From NCBI GenBank assembly GCA_947497315.1, contig CANMFX010000002.1:124001-188000 (forward strand): a stretch of DNA of 64,000 bases, read 5' to 3'. The notes under the pieces are model-generated. The model saw nothing but the letters and a program-made list of their open reading frames with translations. It did no database searches and was not told where the DNA came from. The position numbers and the translations under genes are program-made. Origin of the DNA: an uncultured Sphingomonadaceae bacterium (GTDB lineage Bacteria; Pseudomonadota; Alphaproteobacteria; Sphingomonadales; Sphingomonadaceae). Shown in pieces: positions 26,501-34,737 of the stretch. Within the stretch, counting starts at the first letter, position 1. Each line of letters begins with the position of its first letter.

Positions 26501-27382
26501 ATGGCCTCTGTTCCAGTTCCCGGCGGCGTCTCGAAAAAGAAAGTCGCCATGCATGACGGCTTTCTCAAACATGCCGGCTATAAATGGCTTAAAATCGCTT
26601 CCTTCATCATGTTGGTCTGCATCGTAAGCTATCTCTTTATCGACGTATCTCCGCGCCACAACGGCGGTAGCTGGTATGGCTATACGCTCGGCACAATTGG
26701 CGCGGGCCTGATCCTTTGGCTGACCATGCTTGGTGTCCGCAAGAGGGCAATGACCCCGGGCAAATGGTCGCTCAAGGCTTGGACCTCGGCGCATATCTAT
26801 CTCGGCCTCAGTCTGATTGTCATCGGTACTTTGCATACCGGTTTCCAGTTTGGCTGGAATGTTCATACAGCCGCCTATGCCTTCATGATGATCGTGATCA
26901 TCTCTGGCATTGTCGGCATCTATTTCTACGCCACCATTCCGCAGGCGCTGTCCAACAATCGCGACGAGATGACCGAGACGCAGATGCTTGAAAGTCTGCG
27001 TTCGCTCGACCGGCAATTGCATGAAGCGGCACAACCCCTGTCAGCAGAACATGCAGCGCTTGTGCTGCAATCGCTGGAGCAGGATCCCTTTGGTGGCGGT
27101 TTTCTGAAACGGGTATCCGGCAAATATCCCAATTGCGCTACCCGCGCTGCGCAGGCTGATTTGCGGCGGGAACGCGCATATCAGCCTCGCATGGGCGGAG
27201 ATGATCCGCTCGACAAGGTTGATGCGCTGCTTGAGAAGAAAGAGGCGACGCTCGCGCGCGTCCGCCGCCATCTTCGGCTGAAAGCGCTGCTGCAGGTCTG
27301 GCTGTTCATCCATGTGCCGATGACCTTCGCCCTGATCGCGTCACTGTCGGCGCATATCATCAGCGTTTTCTTTTATTGGTAG
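26501..27382 (+). CDS. Membrane protein with two His-x13-His pairs, predicted di-haem cytochrome b
   Basis: 293 residues, five predicted spans: about 31-49, 60-79, 97-115, 122-143 and 264-291, with a cytoplasmic-looking charged region between the last two. Span 3 has His98 and His112, span 5 has His271 and His285, each pair with thirteen residues between. This His-x13-His spacing in two helices is the haem-ligating pattern of bc1-type cytochrome b, so two stacked b haems are predicted. I do not recognise a named family. GGGAGGG lies eight bases ahead of the ATG. It would link the cytoplasmic ferredoxin fusion to the periplasmic multihaem protein encoded next, or exchange electrons with quinone. 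Confidence 0.75.
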   Translation: MASVPVPGGVSKKKVAMHDGFLKHAGYKWLKIASFIMLVCIVSYLFIDVSPRHNGGSWYGYTLGTIGAGLILWLTMLGVRKRAMTPGKWSLKAWTSAHIYLGLSLIVIGTLHTGFQFGWNVHTAAYAFMMIVIISGIVGIYFYATIPQALSNNRDEMTETQMLESLRSLDRQLHEAAQPLSAEHAALVLQSLEQDPFGGGFLKRVSGKYPNCATRAAQADLRRERAYQPRMGGDDPLDKVDALLEKKEATLARVRRHLRLKALLQVWLFIHVPMTFALIASLSAHIISVFFYW

Positions 27383-27397
27383 GCGGGAGATAGCAGC

Positions 27398-29266
27398 ATG
27401 ACCTTTATCGTTCGCCAGATTGCCGTCACCGCCGATGGCCGCGAGATTATCCGCTCCAATCCGTTCACCGATGCTGAAATCGGGATCGGCCGTAATACGG
27501 CAAATGCGATCCATCTGCCTGACCTTGCCGTCAATCCCGACCATGCGGTCATTCGCCAGCTTGAAGACGGGCAGATAGAGATTGAGAGCATTTCAGGCCA
27601 GAAATTCTCGGTTGATGGCAGGGATCAGATGTCCGCAACCATTGATCCCGGCGCCGGTGCTGAAATTGGTTTTGGCGGCCATGTCATAGCGGTCAGCCAA
27701 GGCGAAGAAGGTGTGACCCTGACCGTCAAACGGGTCGAGGCGCTTTCTGATTCCGCAGAAGAGCGGGAAGAGGGCGCGCTTTATACGCTGAAAGGACTGC
27801 TGCCCGGCAAACGGATCAGCGCATGGGGCTTTGTCGGACTTATGCTTGCGGCGTTCCTGATCTGGCCGATCTATACCTGGGCCACTTATCGCGGTGTTGA
27901 AGAACGGCCCGAGGGTTTCCACGCTGACACGATGTGGACATCCGGCGCGCTCAGTGACGCGCATCATAGTCTGGAAGGCGATTGTCAGGCCTGCCACGTC
28001 GATGCTTTTGTGACGGTGACAGATAAAACCTGTCTCAACTGCCATGAAGATGATGCGCATGATCATGCCAAGAAAGATCGCCTGCTGACCGCCATGGGAG
28101 AGCCCGAGGGATTTGAAAAAGTCGGTGCGGCTTTTGCCTCGGCCTTTAACAAGCCACCTGGCAGGTGTGTCGAATGTCACACCGAGCATGAGGGGGCAGG
28201 TGCTATGGAACCTACTGCGCAAAAATTCTGCGCAGACTGTCACGAGGGAATGGACGGACGTTTGACCGATACAGAGCTTGAAAATGCGTCGGATTTCGGG
28301 ATTTCACACCCGCAATTCCGCCCTGCTTTGCTGGTCCAGCCCGGCGGTAAAAATCCACCTCGTAGGCGGGTTTCACTCGATGAGAAGCCGACCGAATATA
28401 ATGGTCTGAAATTCCCGCATGATGTGCATATGTCAAAAACTGGCGGGGTCGCGCAAATGGGACGGCGGCTGTCGGCGAAATTTGGTTTTGGCGATTCGCT
28501 GGTCTGTGCAGACTGCCATACGCCGGATTCGAACGGTGTTCGGTTTGAGCCCGTGGACATGGAAGAAGATTGCGCGATGTGCCACAGTCTTGCTTTTGAA
28601 GAGATTGGCAGCACGGTCCGTACTTTGCGGCACGGCGAGCCCGATATGGTGCGCGCTGACCTGCGCGCTTATTATCGGTCCACTGGTCCTTCGCGGCCAA
28701 TTAATCTTGGCGGTATGAAGCGGCGGCGTCCGGGTGCAGAAAATGACAACAGGGTGGCAAGCGATTATGCGCGTGCTGTCCAGTTCAGGCCAAGCCGCGC
28801 AAATCTGGCGATCCAGCAGGTATTTTCACGCGGTGGTGCCTGTTTCGATTGCCATGGCGTGACGCCGCCGACGGCGCGCGGACGGGTTGACTATGGTATC
28901 AAACCGGTAACGCAGACTGATCGTTATATGCACAAGGGCTGGTTCAGCCATGAAGCGCATAATGACGAGGATTGCACCTCCTGCCATGCAGCGACGACAT
29001 CAGACAACGCGCGCGACCTGCTGTTGCCCGGCATCAAAACCTGTCGTGAATGTCATGGCGGCGAGTTCCAGAAAAGCTCCGATGTTCCTTCGAGCTGCGC
29101 CATGTGTCATGATTACCATGCCGATGACGGCGCGCCCTGGCTGATCAAGGAGCAGCAGAAGGACAAGCGGAAAAAGCCTGACAAGATGGCGAATGATAAT
29201 GAGGCGCTTAAGCCTTCCGACAAGCTGACAGTTAAGATAAGAAAGCAGAAAATTGCCAGTCGTTAG
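27398..29266 (+). CDS. FHA-like domain + membrane span + periplasmic decahaem cytochrome c
   Basis: 622 residues. Residues 1-110 form an FHA-like domain (IGIGRNTANAIHLPDLAVNP with DHAVI after it); the phosphothreonine-contacting Ser is Asn here, and the late Asn is missing, so binding may be altered. A single span (about 140-163, KRI before it) gives a cytoplasmic N-terminus and periplasmic C-terminus. The rest has ten CxxCH haem sites: C196, C212, C257, C278, C370, C392, C482, C526, C549 and C567 (first Cys of each). FPHDVH and FSHEAH supply likely distal ligands as in c3/c7-type cytochromes. No export signal other than the span. It starts 15 bases after the cytochrome b-like gene and presumably receives its electrons. 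Confidence 0.85.
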   Translation: MTFIVRQIAVTADGREIIRSNPFTDAEIGIGRNTANAIHLPDLAVNPDHAVIRQLEDGQIEIESISGQKFSVDGRDQMSATIDPGAGAEIGFGGHVIAVSQGEEGVTLTVKRVEALSDSAEEREEGALYTLKGLLPGKRISAWGFVGLMLAAFLIWPIYTWATYRGVEERPEGFHADTMWTSGALSDAHHSLEGDCQACHVDAFVTVTDKTCLNCHEDDAHDHAKKDRLLTAMGEPEGFEKVGAAFASAFNKPPGRCVECHTEHEGAGAMEPTAQKFCADCHEGMDGRLTDTELENASDFGISHPQFRPALLVQPGGKNPPRRRVSLDEKPTEYNGLKFPHDVHMSKTGGVAQMGRRLSAKFGFGDSLVCADCHTPDSNGVRFEPVDMEEDCAMCHSLAFEEIGSTVRTLRHGEPDMVRADLRAYYRSTGPSRPINLGGMKRRRPGAENDNRVASDYARAVQFRPSRANLAIQQVFSRGGACFDCHGVTPPTARGRVDYGIKPVTQTDRYMHKGWFSHEAHNDEDCTSCHAATTSDNARDLLLPGIKTCRECHGGEFQKSSDVPSSCAMCHDYHADDGAPWLIKEQQKDKRKKPDKMANDNEALKPSDKLTVKIRKQKIASR

Positions 29267-29293
29267 CGGCGACATAACAGAGAGGAAGCGCCC

Positions 29294-30142
29294 ATGATCT
29301 TGGCGCAGGTAACGGATATCCATCTCGGTTTTGACCCGGATAATCCGTCGGAATTTAACCGCAAGCGCCTTGATCAGGCGCTCAAGGTCCTGTGCGAGAT
29401 GACGCCGCGACCTGACGCTCTGCTCGCTACGGGCGACTTGGTCGATCGCGGTGATCAGGATAGTTACATGCGGCTGGAGCAGGCTTTTTCCGACTTGCCG
29501 TTTCCTGTCTATATGTGCCTGGGCAACCATGATCTGCGGGCACCATTTCAGAAACAGTTTCCCGATGTGCCCTCGGCAGATGGCTTTGTCCAATATGAGA
29601 TTGACGATGGCCCGCTGCGCCTGCTGTTTCTGGATACGCTGGAAGAGGGGCGTCACGGGGGTGCCTTTTGCGAAGTTCGGGCGCGATGGTTGTCTGAAAA
29701 ACTTGCCGAAAAACAGGACAAACCGACTTTGCTCATCATGCATCATCCTCCTGTGGAATCGGGTATTGCATGGATGAATACCGATCCGCGCGAGCCATGG
29801 GTGTCGGTGCTGGCCGAAACGATTGCAGGGCATGACCAGATCAAGGGTATGATTACTGGCCACCTGCACCGGAATATTTCAACGTCTTTTGAAGGCACAA
29901 ACCTCTCGATTTGTGCGTCCACTGCACCGCAAGTCGCGTTTGACCTGGAACCGATTGATCCTGAAAACCCTGATGGCCGCAATATGATTGTAGCGGACCC
30001 GCCGGCCATTGCACTGCACTGGTGGAATGGCAAACAGCTCGTCAGTCATTTCGAGACGGCCGAAGAGCATGTGATGCTCGCCCGCTATGACGAGAATCTG
30101 CAGCCACTGGTGCGAGCCTTGCTTGCTGAGCGACCTGATTAG
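29294..30142 (+). CDS. cpdA: Class III cyclic-nucleotide phosphodiesterase (CpdA-like metallophosphoesterase)
   Basis: 282 residues. The full metallophosphoesterase motif set of the CpdA group is present: D8-x-H10 (VTDIHLG), GD48 in TGDLVDRGD, GN78-H79-D80, H150 in MHHPPVESG and GH190-L-H192-R. These bind two metals that cleave the cyclic phosphodiester of 3',5'-cAMP. GAGAGGAAG gives a ribosome-binding site, 27 bases after the decahaem stop. The placement beside a protein with two cNMP-binding domains suggests it removes the ligand that controls that protein. Specificity for cAMP over other phosphodiesters is inferred. Confidence 0.85.
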   Translation: MILAQVTDIHLGFDPDNPSEFNRKRLDQALKVLCEMTPRPDALLATGDLVDRGDQDSYMRLEQAFSDLPFPVYMCLGNHDLRAPFQKQFPDVPSADGFVQYEIDDGPLRLLFLDTLEEGRHGGAFCEVRARWLSEKLAEKQDKPTLLIMHHPPVESGIAWMNTDPREPWVSVLAETIAGHDQIKGMITGHLHRNISTSFEGTNLSICASTAPQVAFDLEPIDPENPDGRNMIVADPPAIALHWWNGKQLVSHFETAEEHVMLARYDENLQPLVRALLAERPD

Positions 30143-30228
30143 AGACATCGCTTCGATAAAGTTCCTCTTTTGCCATGCCAAATTGTCCGCGCTTGTCGCC
30201 ATTGACAACGCGGACTATGGAAGGTCGC

Positions 30229-31224
30229 ATGAATATAGTGAATGAAACGCTCGACCTGATCGGTAACACTCCGCTCGTTCATCTTGCTGGCCCCAGCGCG
30301 GAGGCAGGATGCGACATCTACGGCAAATGCGAATTCGCCAATCCTGGCGCGTCGGTAAAAGACCGTGCTGCTTTGTTCATCGTGCAGGATGCCGAGGAAC
30401 GCGGGTTGCTCAAACCCGGCGGCATGATCGTCGAAGGGACGGCCGGTAATACCGGGATCGGTATTGCGCTCGTCGCCAATGCCAAAGGTTACAAGACCAC
30501 CATTGTCATGCCGGAGACGCAAAGCCGGGAAAAAATGGATACACTGCGCGCCTTGGGAGCCAGGTTGGTTCTGGTTCCTGCGGCGCCCTATGCCAATCCG
30601 GGGCATTTTGTTCATACCAGCCGCCGCCTGGCCGAAGAAACAGAAGGTGCGGTTTGGGCAAACCAGTTTGACAATGTCGCCAACCGCCGTGCGCATATTG
30701 AAACGACTGCGGAAGAAATCTGGGAACAGCTTGATGGCAAGGTCGATGGCTTTGTTTGCGCAGCGGGGACCGGCGGGACGATCGCTGGTGTCGGCATGGG
30801 CCTGAAAGCCAAGAATGAAAAAGTGAAGATCGGATTGGCTGATCCTCATGGCGCGGCCCTGTACAACTATTATGCCCATGGTGAATTGAAATCCGAAGGC
30901 AGCAGTGTTGCAGAAGGGATTGGACAGGGACGGATTACAGGCAATCTGGAAGACGCGCCGATTGATACGCAATATCGGATCAGTGATGAAGAAGGGATGA
31001 AATGGGTCGAGCGCCTGTTGCAGGAAGAAGGACTATGCCTCGGTCTCTCATCCGGGATTAATGTAGCTGGTGCTATTGCTCTTGGCAAAGAGCTTGGTCC
31101 TGGAAGCAAGGTCGCCACGATATTGTGCGACACCGGTTTTCGCTATCTGTCCTCGCTCTACAATGCCGATTGGTTAAGAGAGAAAGGGTTGCCGGTTTTC
31201 CCGTGGCTTGAAGACGATGATTGA
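30229..31224 (+). CDS. cysK: Cysteine synthase A (O-acetylserine sulfhydrylase)
   Basis: 331 residues. PLP enzyme forming cysteine from O-acetylserine and sulfide. Lys44 in NPGASVKDRAAL binds PLP, GTAGNTGIGIA is the substrate loop, and GTGGTIAGVG is the phosphate-binding loop. The ATG at 30229 has GGAAGG four bases upstream; the upstream in-frame ATGs at 30217 and 30175 are less well placed. It may be a CysM or cystathionine-type relative, but the motifs fit CysK best. Confidence 0.93.
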   Translation: MNIVNETLDLIGNTPLVHLAGPSAEAGCDIYGKCEFANPGASVKDRAALFIVQDAEERGLLKPGGMIVEGTAGNTGIGIALVANAKGYKTTIVMPETQSREKMDTLRALGARLVLVPAAPYANPGHFVHTSRRLAEETEGAVWANQFDNVANRRAHIETTAEEIWEQLDGKVDGFVCAAGTGGTIAGVGMGLKAKNEKVKIGLADPHGAALYNYYAHGELKSEGSSVAEGIGQGRITGNLEDAPIDTQYRISDEEGMKWVERLLQEEGLCLGLSSGINVAGAIALGKELGPGSKVATILCDTGFRYLSSLYNADWLREKGLPVFPWLEDDD

Positions 31225-31597
31225 GGAACAAAAAGATACTGGTAACCGACAAGATACCGTTCAGCGTATCCAGGTGGGTGTTGTAGGTTTGGTGGCTGTT
31301 CTTTTGCTCGTCAGCGTCGCCAATTTTGTGTTACAGCGCGCCAGTGATGAACAATCCGCAATAGAGGAAATTCAAGCTGAAGCGGCCGATAGGTCAAGGG
31401 AAATGGTTCAGGAAGTTGCACCTGTACCGACACCTGCGCCGGCCGAACCACTGGCGGAACTGGGTATTACCCCGGCGCCCGTGCCGGAAGATGAAGTAGT
31501 CCAGCCAGTGCCGACCGTACCGGGTTCCCGGGCACAGGTCGTTCCTGATCTGGAACCAGACCCCAAACTGGAAGCGCCGATGGACCAGGAGCGATAA
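31217..31597 (+). CDS. Single-span membrane protein with proline-rich tail, unknown function
   Basis: 126 residues. A cytoplasmic N-terminus of about 15 residues, one hydrophobic span (VGVVGLVAVLLLVSVANFVL), then a charged stretch and a Pro/Glu/Val-rich periplasmic tail (APVPTPAPAEPL, APVPEDEVVQPVPTVPG). It overlaps the cysK stop by eight bases. I do not recognise a family. It may work with the next gene, which follows after three bases. Confidence 0.65.
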   Translation: MIEEQKDTGNRQDTVQRIQVGVVGLVAVLLLVSVANFVLQRASDEQSAIEEIQAEAADRSREMVQEVAPVPTPAPAEPLAELGITPAPVPEDEVVQPVPTVPGSRAQVVPDLEPDPKLEAPMDQER

Positions 31598-31600
31598 TCA

Positions 31601-32371
31601 TTGGTGCGGAAAGCTGCTTTGTGCTTGGCCCTTGCGGTGATCATGGGGGTGTTTTCGCAGTGTAGTCCGGCAGCCACGAATTTGCAGAATGAGGATTCGG
31701 CCCCCGCCAAAATTCAGTTGATGACCAGTCTTCCGATTGTCTGGGGCGAGGGCGCTTCGATGGAGAGCATCGTTTCCGGGGAGACATCCCCGGCTCCCAT
31801 TTATGCGCATTGGCAGCGGTACCATGACATTAGTGCGGTGGACAGTTTTGCGGGACTGGAAAACTCCGATGCCGATTTGATCTTGCTGGCCCAGCCCCCG
31901 GCGATGGACCCGGCCGATATCGCCGCAGTTGACGCTTGGGTGCGGGCAGGCGGCAAGGCAATTATCCTGACCGATCCGATGCTGGTATGGCACACGGAAT
32001 TTCCCATTGGTGACAATCGCAGACCACTGGCGTCTGGTTTACTGTCTCCTTTACTGGGGCACTGGGGTTTAGAATTGCTGGCACCTGATGGCGAAGGAGC
32101 GGGCGGCGTAGAGCTGGAATTCTCCAGTGCCAAGATCTCAACTGTAGGTATCGGGACTTTCAAAGCCGCGGCAGAGCGTGAAGACAGTCATGCCGACTGT
32201 GCGTTCAGCACCGGCAATGTGATGGCACGCTGTTCCGTCGGCAAGGGGGCAGTGATTATCGTCGCTGACGCTGATTTTCTGAATGATGCTCTATGGTCAA
32301 ATCAGGCCGGGAAAGACACAGGCGATGCTCGGGAATTGACGGACAGTTTGATCGCTGATTTGCAAAAATAG
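31601..32371 (+). CDS. Exported protein with GldG/DUF4350-like segment, unknown function
   Basis: 256 residues. Hydrophobic N-terminus (LCLALAVIMGVFSQC) that could be a signal peptide; the FSQC is a poor lipobox. The middle part (DADLILLAQPPAMDPADIAAVDAWVRAGGKAIILTDPML) resembles the glutamine-amidotransferase-like fold of GldG-type proteins that accompany ABC transporters. KGAVIIVADADFLND near the end fits too. No transporter is adjacent. The start is TTG at 31601 or GTG at 31604, after AGGAG. Confidence 0.6.
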   Translation: MVRKAALCLALAVIMGVFSQCSPAATNLQNEDSAPAKIQLMTSLPIVWGEGASMESIVSGETSPAPIYAHWQRYHDISAVDSFAGLENSDADLILLAQPPAMDPADIAAVDAWVRAGGKAIILTDPMLVWHTEFPIGDNRRPLASGLLSPLLGHWGLELLAPDGEGAGGVELEFSSAKISTVGIGTFKAAAEREDSHADCAFSTGNVMARCSVGKGAVIIVADADFLNDALWSNQAGKDTGDARELTDSLIADLQK

Positions 32372-32510
32372 ACTCGATTCTGGCTTCGCACCTGCTCTGA
32401 AGTCCATTTATTTGCCGTGTTTCCAACAACTAATCCGAGTTTTGGTGACGTCTACCGAAAGGAGTGTAAAATAAAAGTCAATTAAATCAAATAGATAGAG
32501 AAAATACTCC

Positions 32511-32570
32511 GTAAATTCCCGCAAAATCCCGTAAAATCCCCTTCCATCCCTAGCTCTCCCCTGTTAACCC
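32511..32570. promoter_or_regulatory. Six 10-bp repeats ahead of mraZ, probable extended MraZ-binding array
   Basis: From 32511 to 32570 the sequence divides into six 10-mers that all end in CCC: GTAAATTCCC, GCAAAATCCC, GTAAAATCCC, CTTCCATCCC, TAGCTCTCCC, CTGTTAACCC. On the other strand this is a GGG every 10 bases, the spacing of MraZ boxes (TGGGN units every 10 bp). The first three are near-identical. The rest of the 316-bp gap (32372-32687) is A/T-rich with no gene; a promoter for the cluster must lie here, but I cannot place it with confidence. Confidence 0.7.
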
Positions 32571-32687
32571 TGTTCCGTTATCGGGGTAAATTTCCTGTCC
32601 GGAATTCTGGTTTTTCGGGAGTGGTTCGTTGCGCGCTTCTCCACACGGGAAAGATTTGCCTTTCGATAGTGTTGAGGGATTGAGGCT

Positions 32688-33176
32688 GTGTCAGGCAATT
32701 ACGCTTATTCAGGATCGGGAATTTCCGCGATAGACGATAAAGGTCGTCTGTCCGTTCCTGCATTCCTGCGTAAAGACCTGATTGCCAGTAGCGACGGCCG
32801 CGTTCTGTGCCTTGGCAAACATGAAAAATGGGATTGCCTGGTCGGTTTTGGCCTCAGCCGCAAAATCGACATGCTCGCGGAAATCGACAAGGAAGAAGAA
32901 ATCGCCATCGCGCGTTCTGAACCTTATGACCGTGATGCCGCTGGCGCTCGTAAATTCTCGACCCTGCAGGAGCTCAGCTTTGACGCGAGTGGCCGTTTTG
33001 TTCTACCGCCTATGTTGCAAGCGATTGGCGGCCTGAAAGACAATGTTCTCTTTCACGGTATCGGCAAGACATTTTGCCTTTGGGCGCCACAGGCACTGCT
33101 CGACACAACCAACGACGTGCCAGTGGACAAGCGTCTGGTGGAATTTCATCTCAGCGAATTGGGGAAAAAGAAATGA
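32688..33176 (+). CDS. mraZ: MraZ, transcriptional regulator of the dcw cluster
   Basis: 162 residues. Two SpoVT-AbrB-like repeats, first [17 protein letters not shown], second [20 protein letters not shown], each with the DxxGR motif. MraZ binds TGGGN repeats ahead of its own gene and controls the dcw operon. GTG start with GAGG nearby. Its stop overlaps the rsmH start as ATGA. Confidence 0.95.
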   Translation: MSGNYAYSGSGISAIDDKGRLSVPAFLRKDLIASSDGRVLCLGKHEKWDCLVGFGLSRKIDMLAEIDKEEEIAIARSEPYDRDAAGARKFSTLQELSFDASGRFVLPPMLQAIGGLKDNVLFHGIGKTFCLWAPQALLDTTNDVPVDKRLVEFHLSELGKKK

Positions 33177-34138
33177 CCCCAAATGAAGCGATGCCCCAGA
33201 CCAAACCTCATATTCCCGTCCTGCTTGACGAAGTCATCGATGCGCTCGCCATTACCCCGGGCGAAACGCATGTCGATGGCACGTTCGGTGCCGGTGGATA
33301 CAGCATGGCGATGATCGCTGCCGGCGCTAAAGTACATGGCTTTGATCAGGATCCTGATGCTATTGCTGGCGGAGCAGCATTGGTCGAAGCCTCCGACGGC
33401 CAGCTGGTTTTGCACCATGGCTATTATTCGCAAATGGCGGATGTCTTGGAAGGCGAAGATGTTGACGGCGTCACGCTGGACATCGGTGTCTCGTCAATGC
33501 AGCTGGATCAGGCGGAGCGTGGATTTTCTTTCCAGAAGGACGGTCCACTCGACATGCGTATGTCGCAAGATGGCCCCAGCGCTGCAGACTTTTTGAACGA
33601 AGCGGATGAAGAAGAGATTGCCGATGTCATCTATCGCTATGGTGAAGAACGGCGTTCGCGGAAAATTGCCAAGGCGATAGTCAATGCGCGCCCGCTAACC
33701 CGCACTTCCGAACTGGCTAGTGTCGTTCGCAAAGCTCTGGGGCAAAAGCCTGGCGACAAGAAAGATCCGGCAACCCGGACCTTTCAGGCCATTCGCATCC
33801 ATATCAATCGAGAGCTTGGTGAACTGGAAGATGGTTTGGTCGCTGCGGAGCGACTGCTGAAACCAGGTGGCCGTCTTGCCATCGTGACCTTTCACAGCCT
33901 TGAAGATCGTATCGTCAAAAATTTCCTGCGTGATCGCAGCGGCCAAAAATCCGCTGGTTCACGCCATCTACCTCAAGTTTCCGAAACACGGCCGGCACCC
34001 ACCTTTCATAAACCAGCCAAACTGGTGCGTCCGGCCGGGGCGGAGCAGGTCTCTAATCCCCGAGCCCGCTCCGCCACCCTCAGATCAGCGGTGCGTTCCG
34101 ATGCGCCAAGTCATGCGAAGATAGGAGGCGTGCAATGA
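33173..34138 (+). CDS. rsmH: 16S rRNA m4C1402 methyltransferase
   Basis: 321 residues. SAM-dependent N4-methylation of C1402. It has [24 protein letters not shown] (SAM motif I), [46 protein letters not shown] and [12 protein letters not shown]. The ATG at 33173 overlaps the mraZ stop. Confidence 0.97.
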   Translation: MTPNEAMPQTKPHIPVLLDEVIDALAITPGETHVDGTFGAGGYSMAMIAAGAKVHGFDQDPDAIAGGAALVEASDGQLVLHHGYYSQMADVLEGEDVDGVTLDIGVSSMQLDQAERGFSFQKDGPLDMRMSQDGPSAADFLNEADEEEIADVIYRYGEERRSRKIAKAIVNARPLTRTSELASVVRKALGQKPGDKKDPATRTFQAIRIHINRELGELEDGLVAAERLLKPGGRLAIVTFHSLEDRIVKNFLRDRSGQKSAGSRHLPQVSETRPAPTFHKPAKLVRPAGAEQVSNPRARSATLRSAVRSDAPSHAKIGGVQ

Positions 34139-34737
34139 AACTGGCAGTGAAACGTCTTGAAGGTATCGGGTGGCTGGCGCTGGTTTTTCTCGTCGCGATC
34201 CTGCTCTATCCCTTGTCTCTCAGCGTCGCCACTTTACGCAGTGATCTTGCGCGGACCGATAGCAAGATTGTGTCGGTCAAAAAAGAGATCCGCTATCTAG
34301 AAACAGAGTTCAGCGCGCGGGCCAATTTGCGGCAGCTGGAGCACTGGAACAAACTCGAATATGGTTATGTATCTCCCAACGCCTCGCAATATCTGGATGG
34401 AGAGCGGGCGCTCGCCAATCTGGGTGGCAAGGATTTGCGCAAGCCTGTTAAAGTGGCTGTCATCAGCACCATGGACAAGGTTCCGCCAGCGGGCATAATC
34501 GGTTCGGTCTTTCCAACGGCATCAGCCAAGGTGCGCGATAGTGAGAGCAATGATGCGTCGCCCGTCGCGATAAACGGAGAAGATGACAATATCGGAGAAG
34601 AACCCACAGCGGCTGAATTGCGCGAAACGAAAACCGCGCGCGTCGCTGATATGGAGGACAAGCTGCTCGATGACGGGTTGATCAAACAGCTCGCGGCAAG
34701 GGCGGATACCGAACAAGCGGGGAGCCGCGCTCAATGA
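34135..34737 (+). CDS. ftsL: FtsL-like division protein
   Basis: 200 residues. One membrane span ([20 protein letters not shown]) followed by a coiled coil ([25 protein letters not shown]). It fits the FtsL position between rsmH and ftsI; the sequence family varies strongly, so position carries weight. The tail after residue 110 is long and acidic, an addition to a typical FtsL of 90-120 residues. Overlaps both neighbours as ATGA. Confidence 0.82.
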   Translation: MKLAVKRLEGIGWLALVFLVAILLYPLSLSVATLRSDLARTDSKIVSVKKEIRYLETEFSARANLRQLEHWNKLEYGYVSPNASQYLDGERALANLGGKDLRKPVKVAVISTMDKVPPAGIIGSVFPTASAKVRDSESNDASPVAINGEDDNIGEEPTAAELRETKTARVADMEDKLLDDGLIKQLAARADTEQAGSRAQ

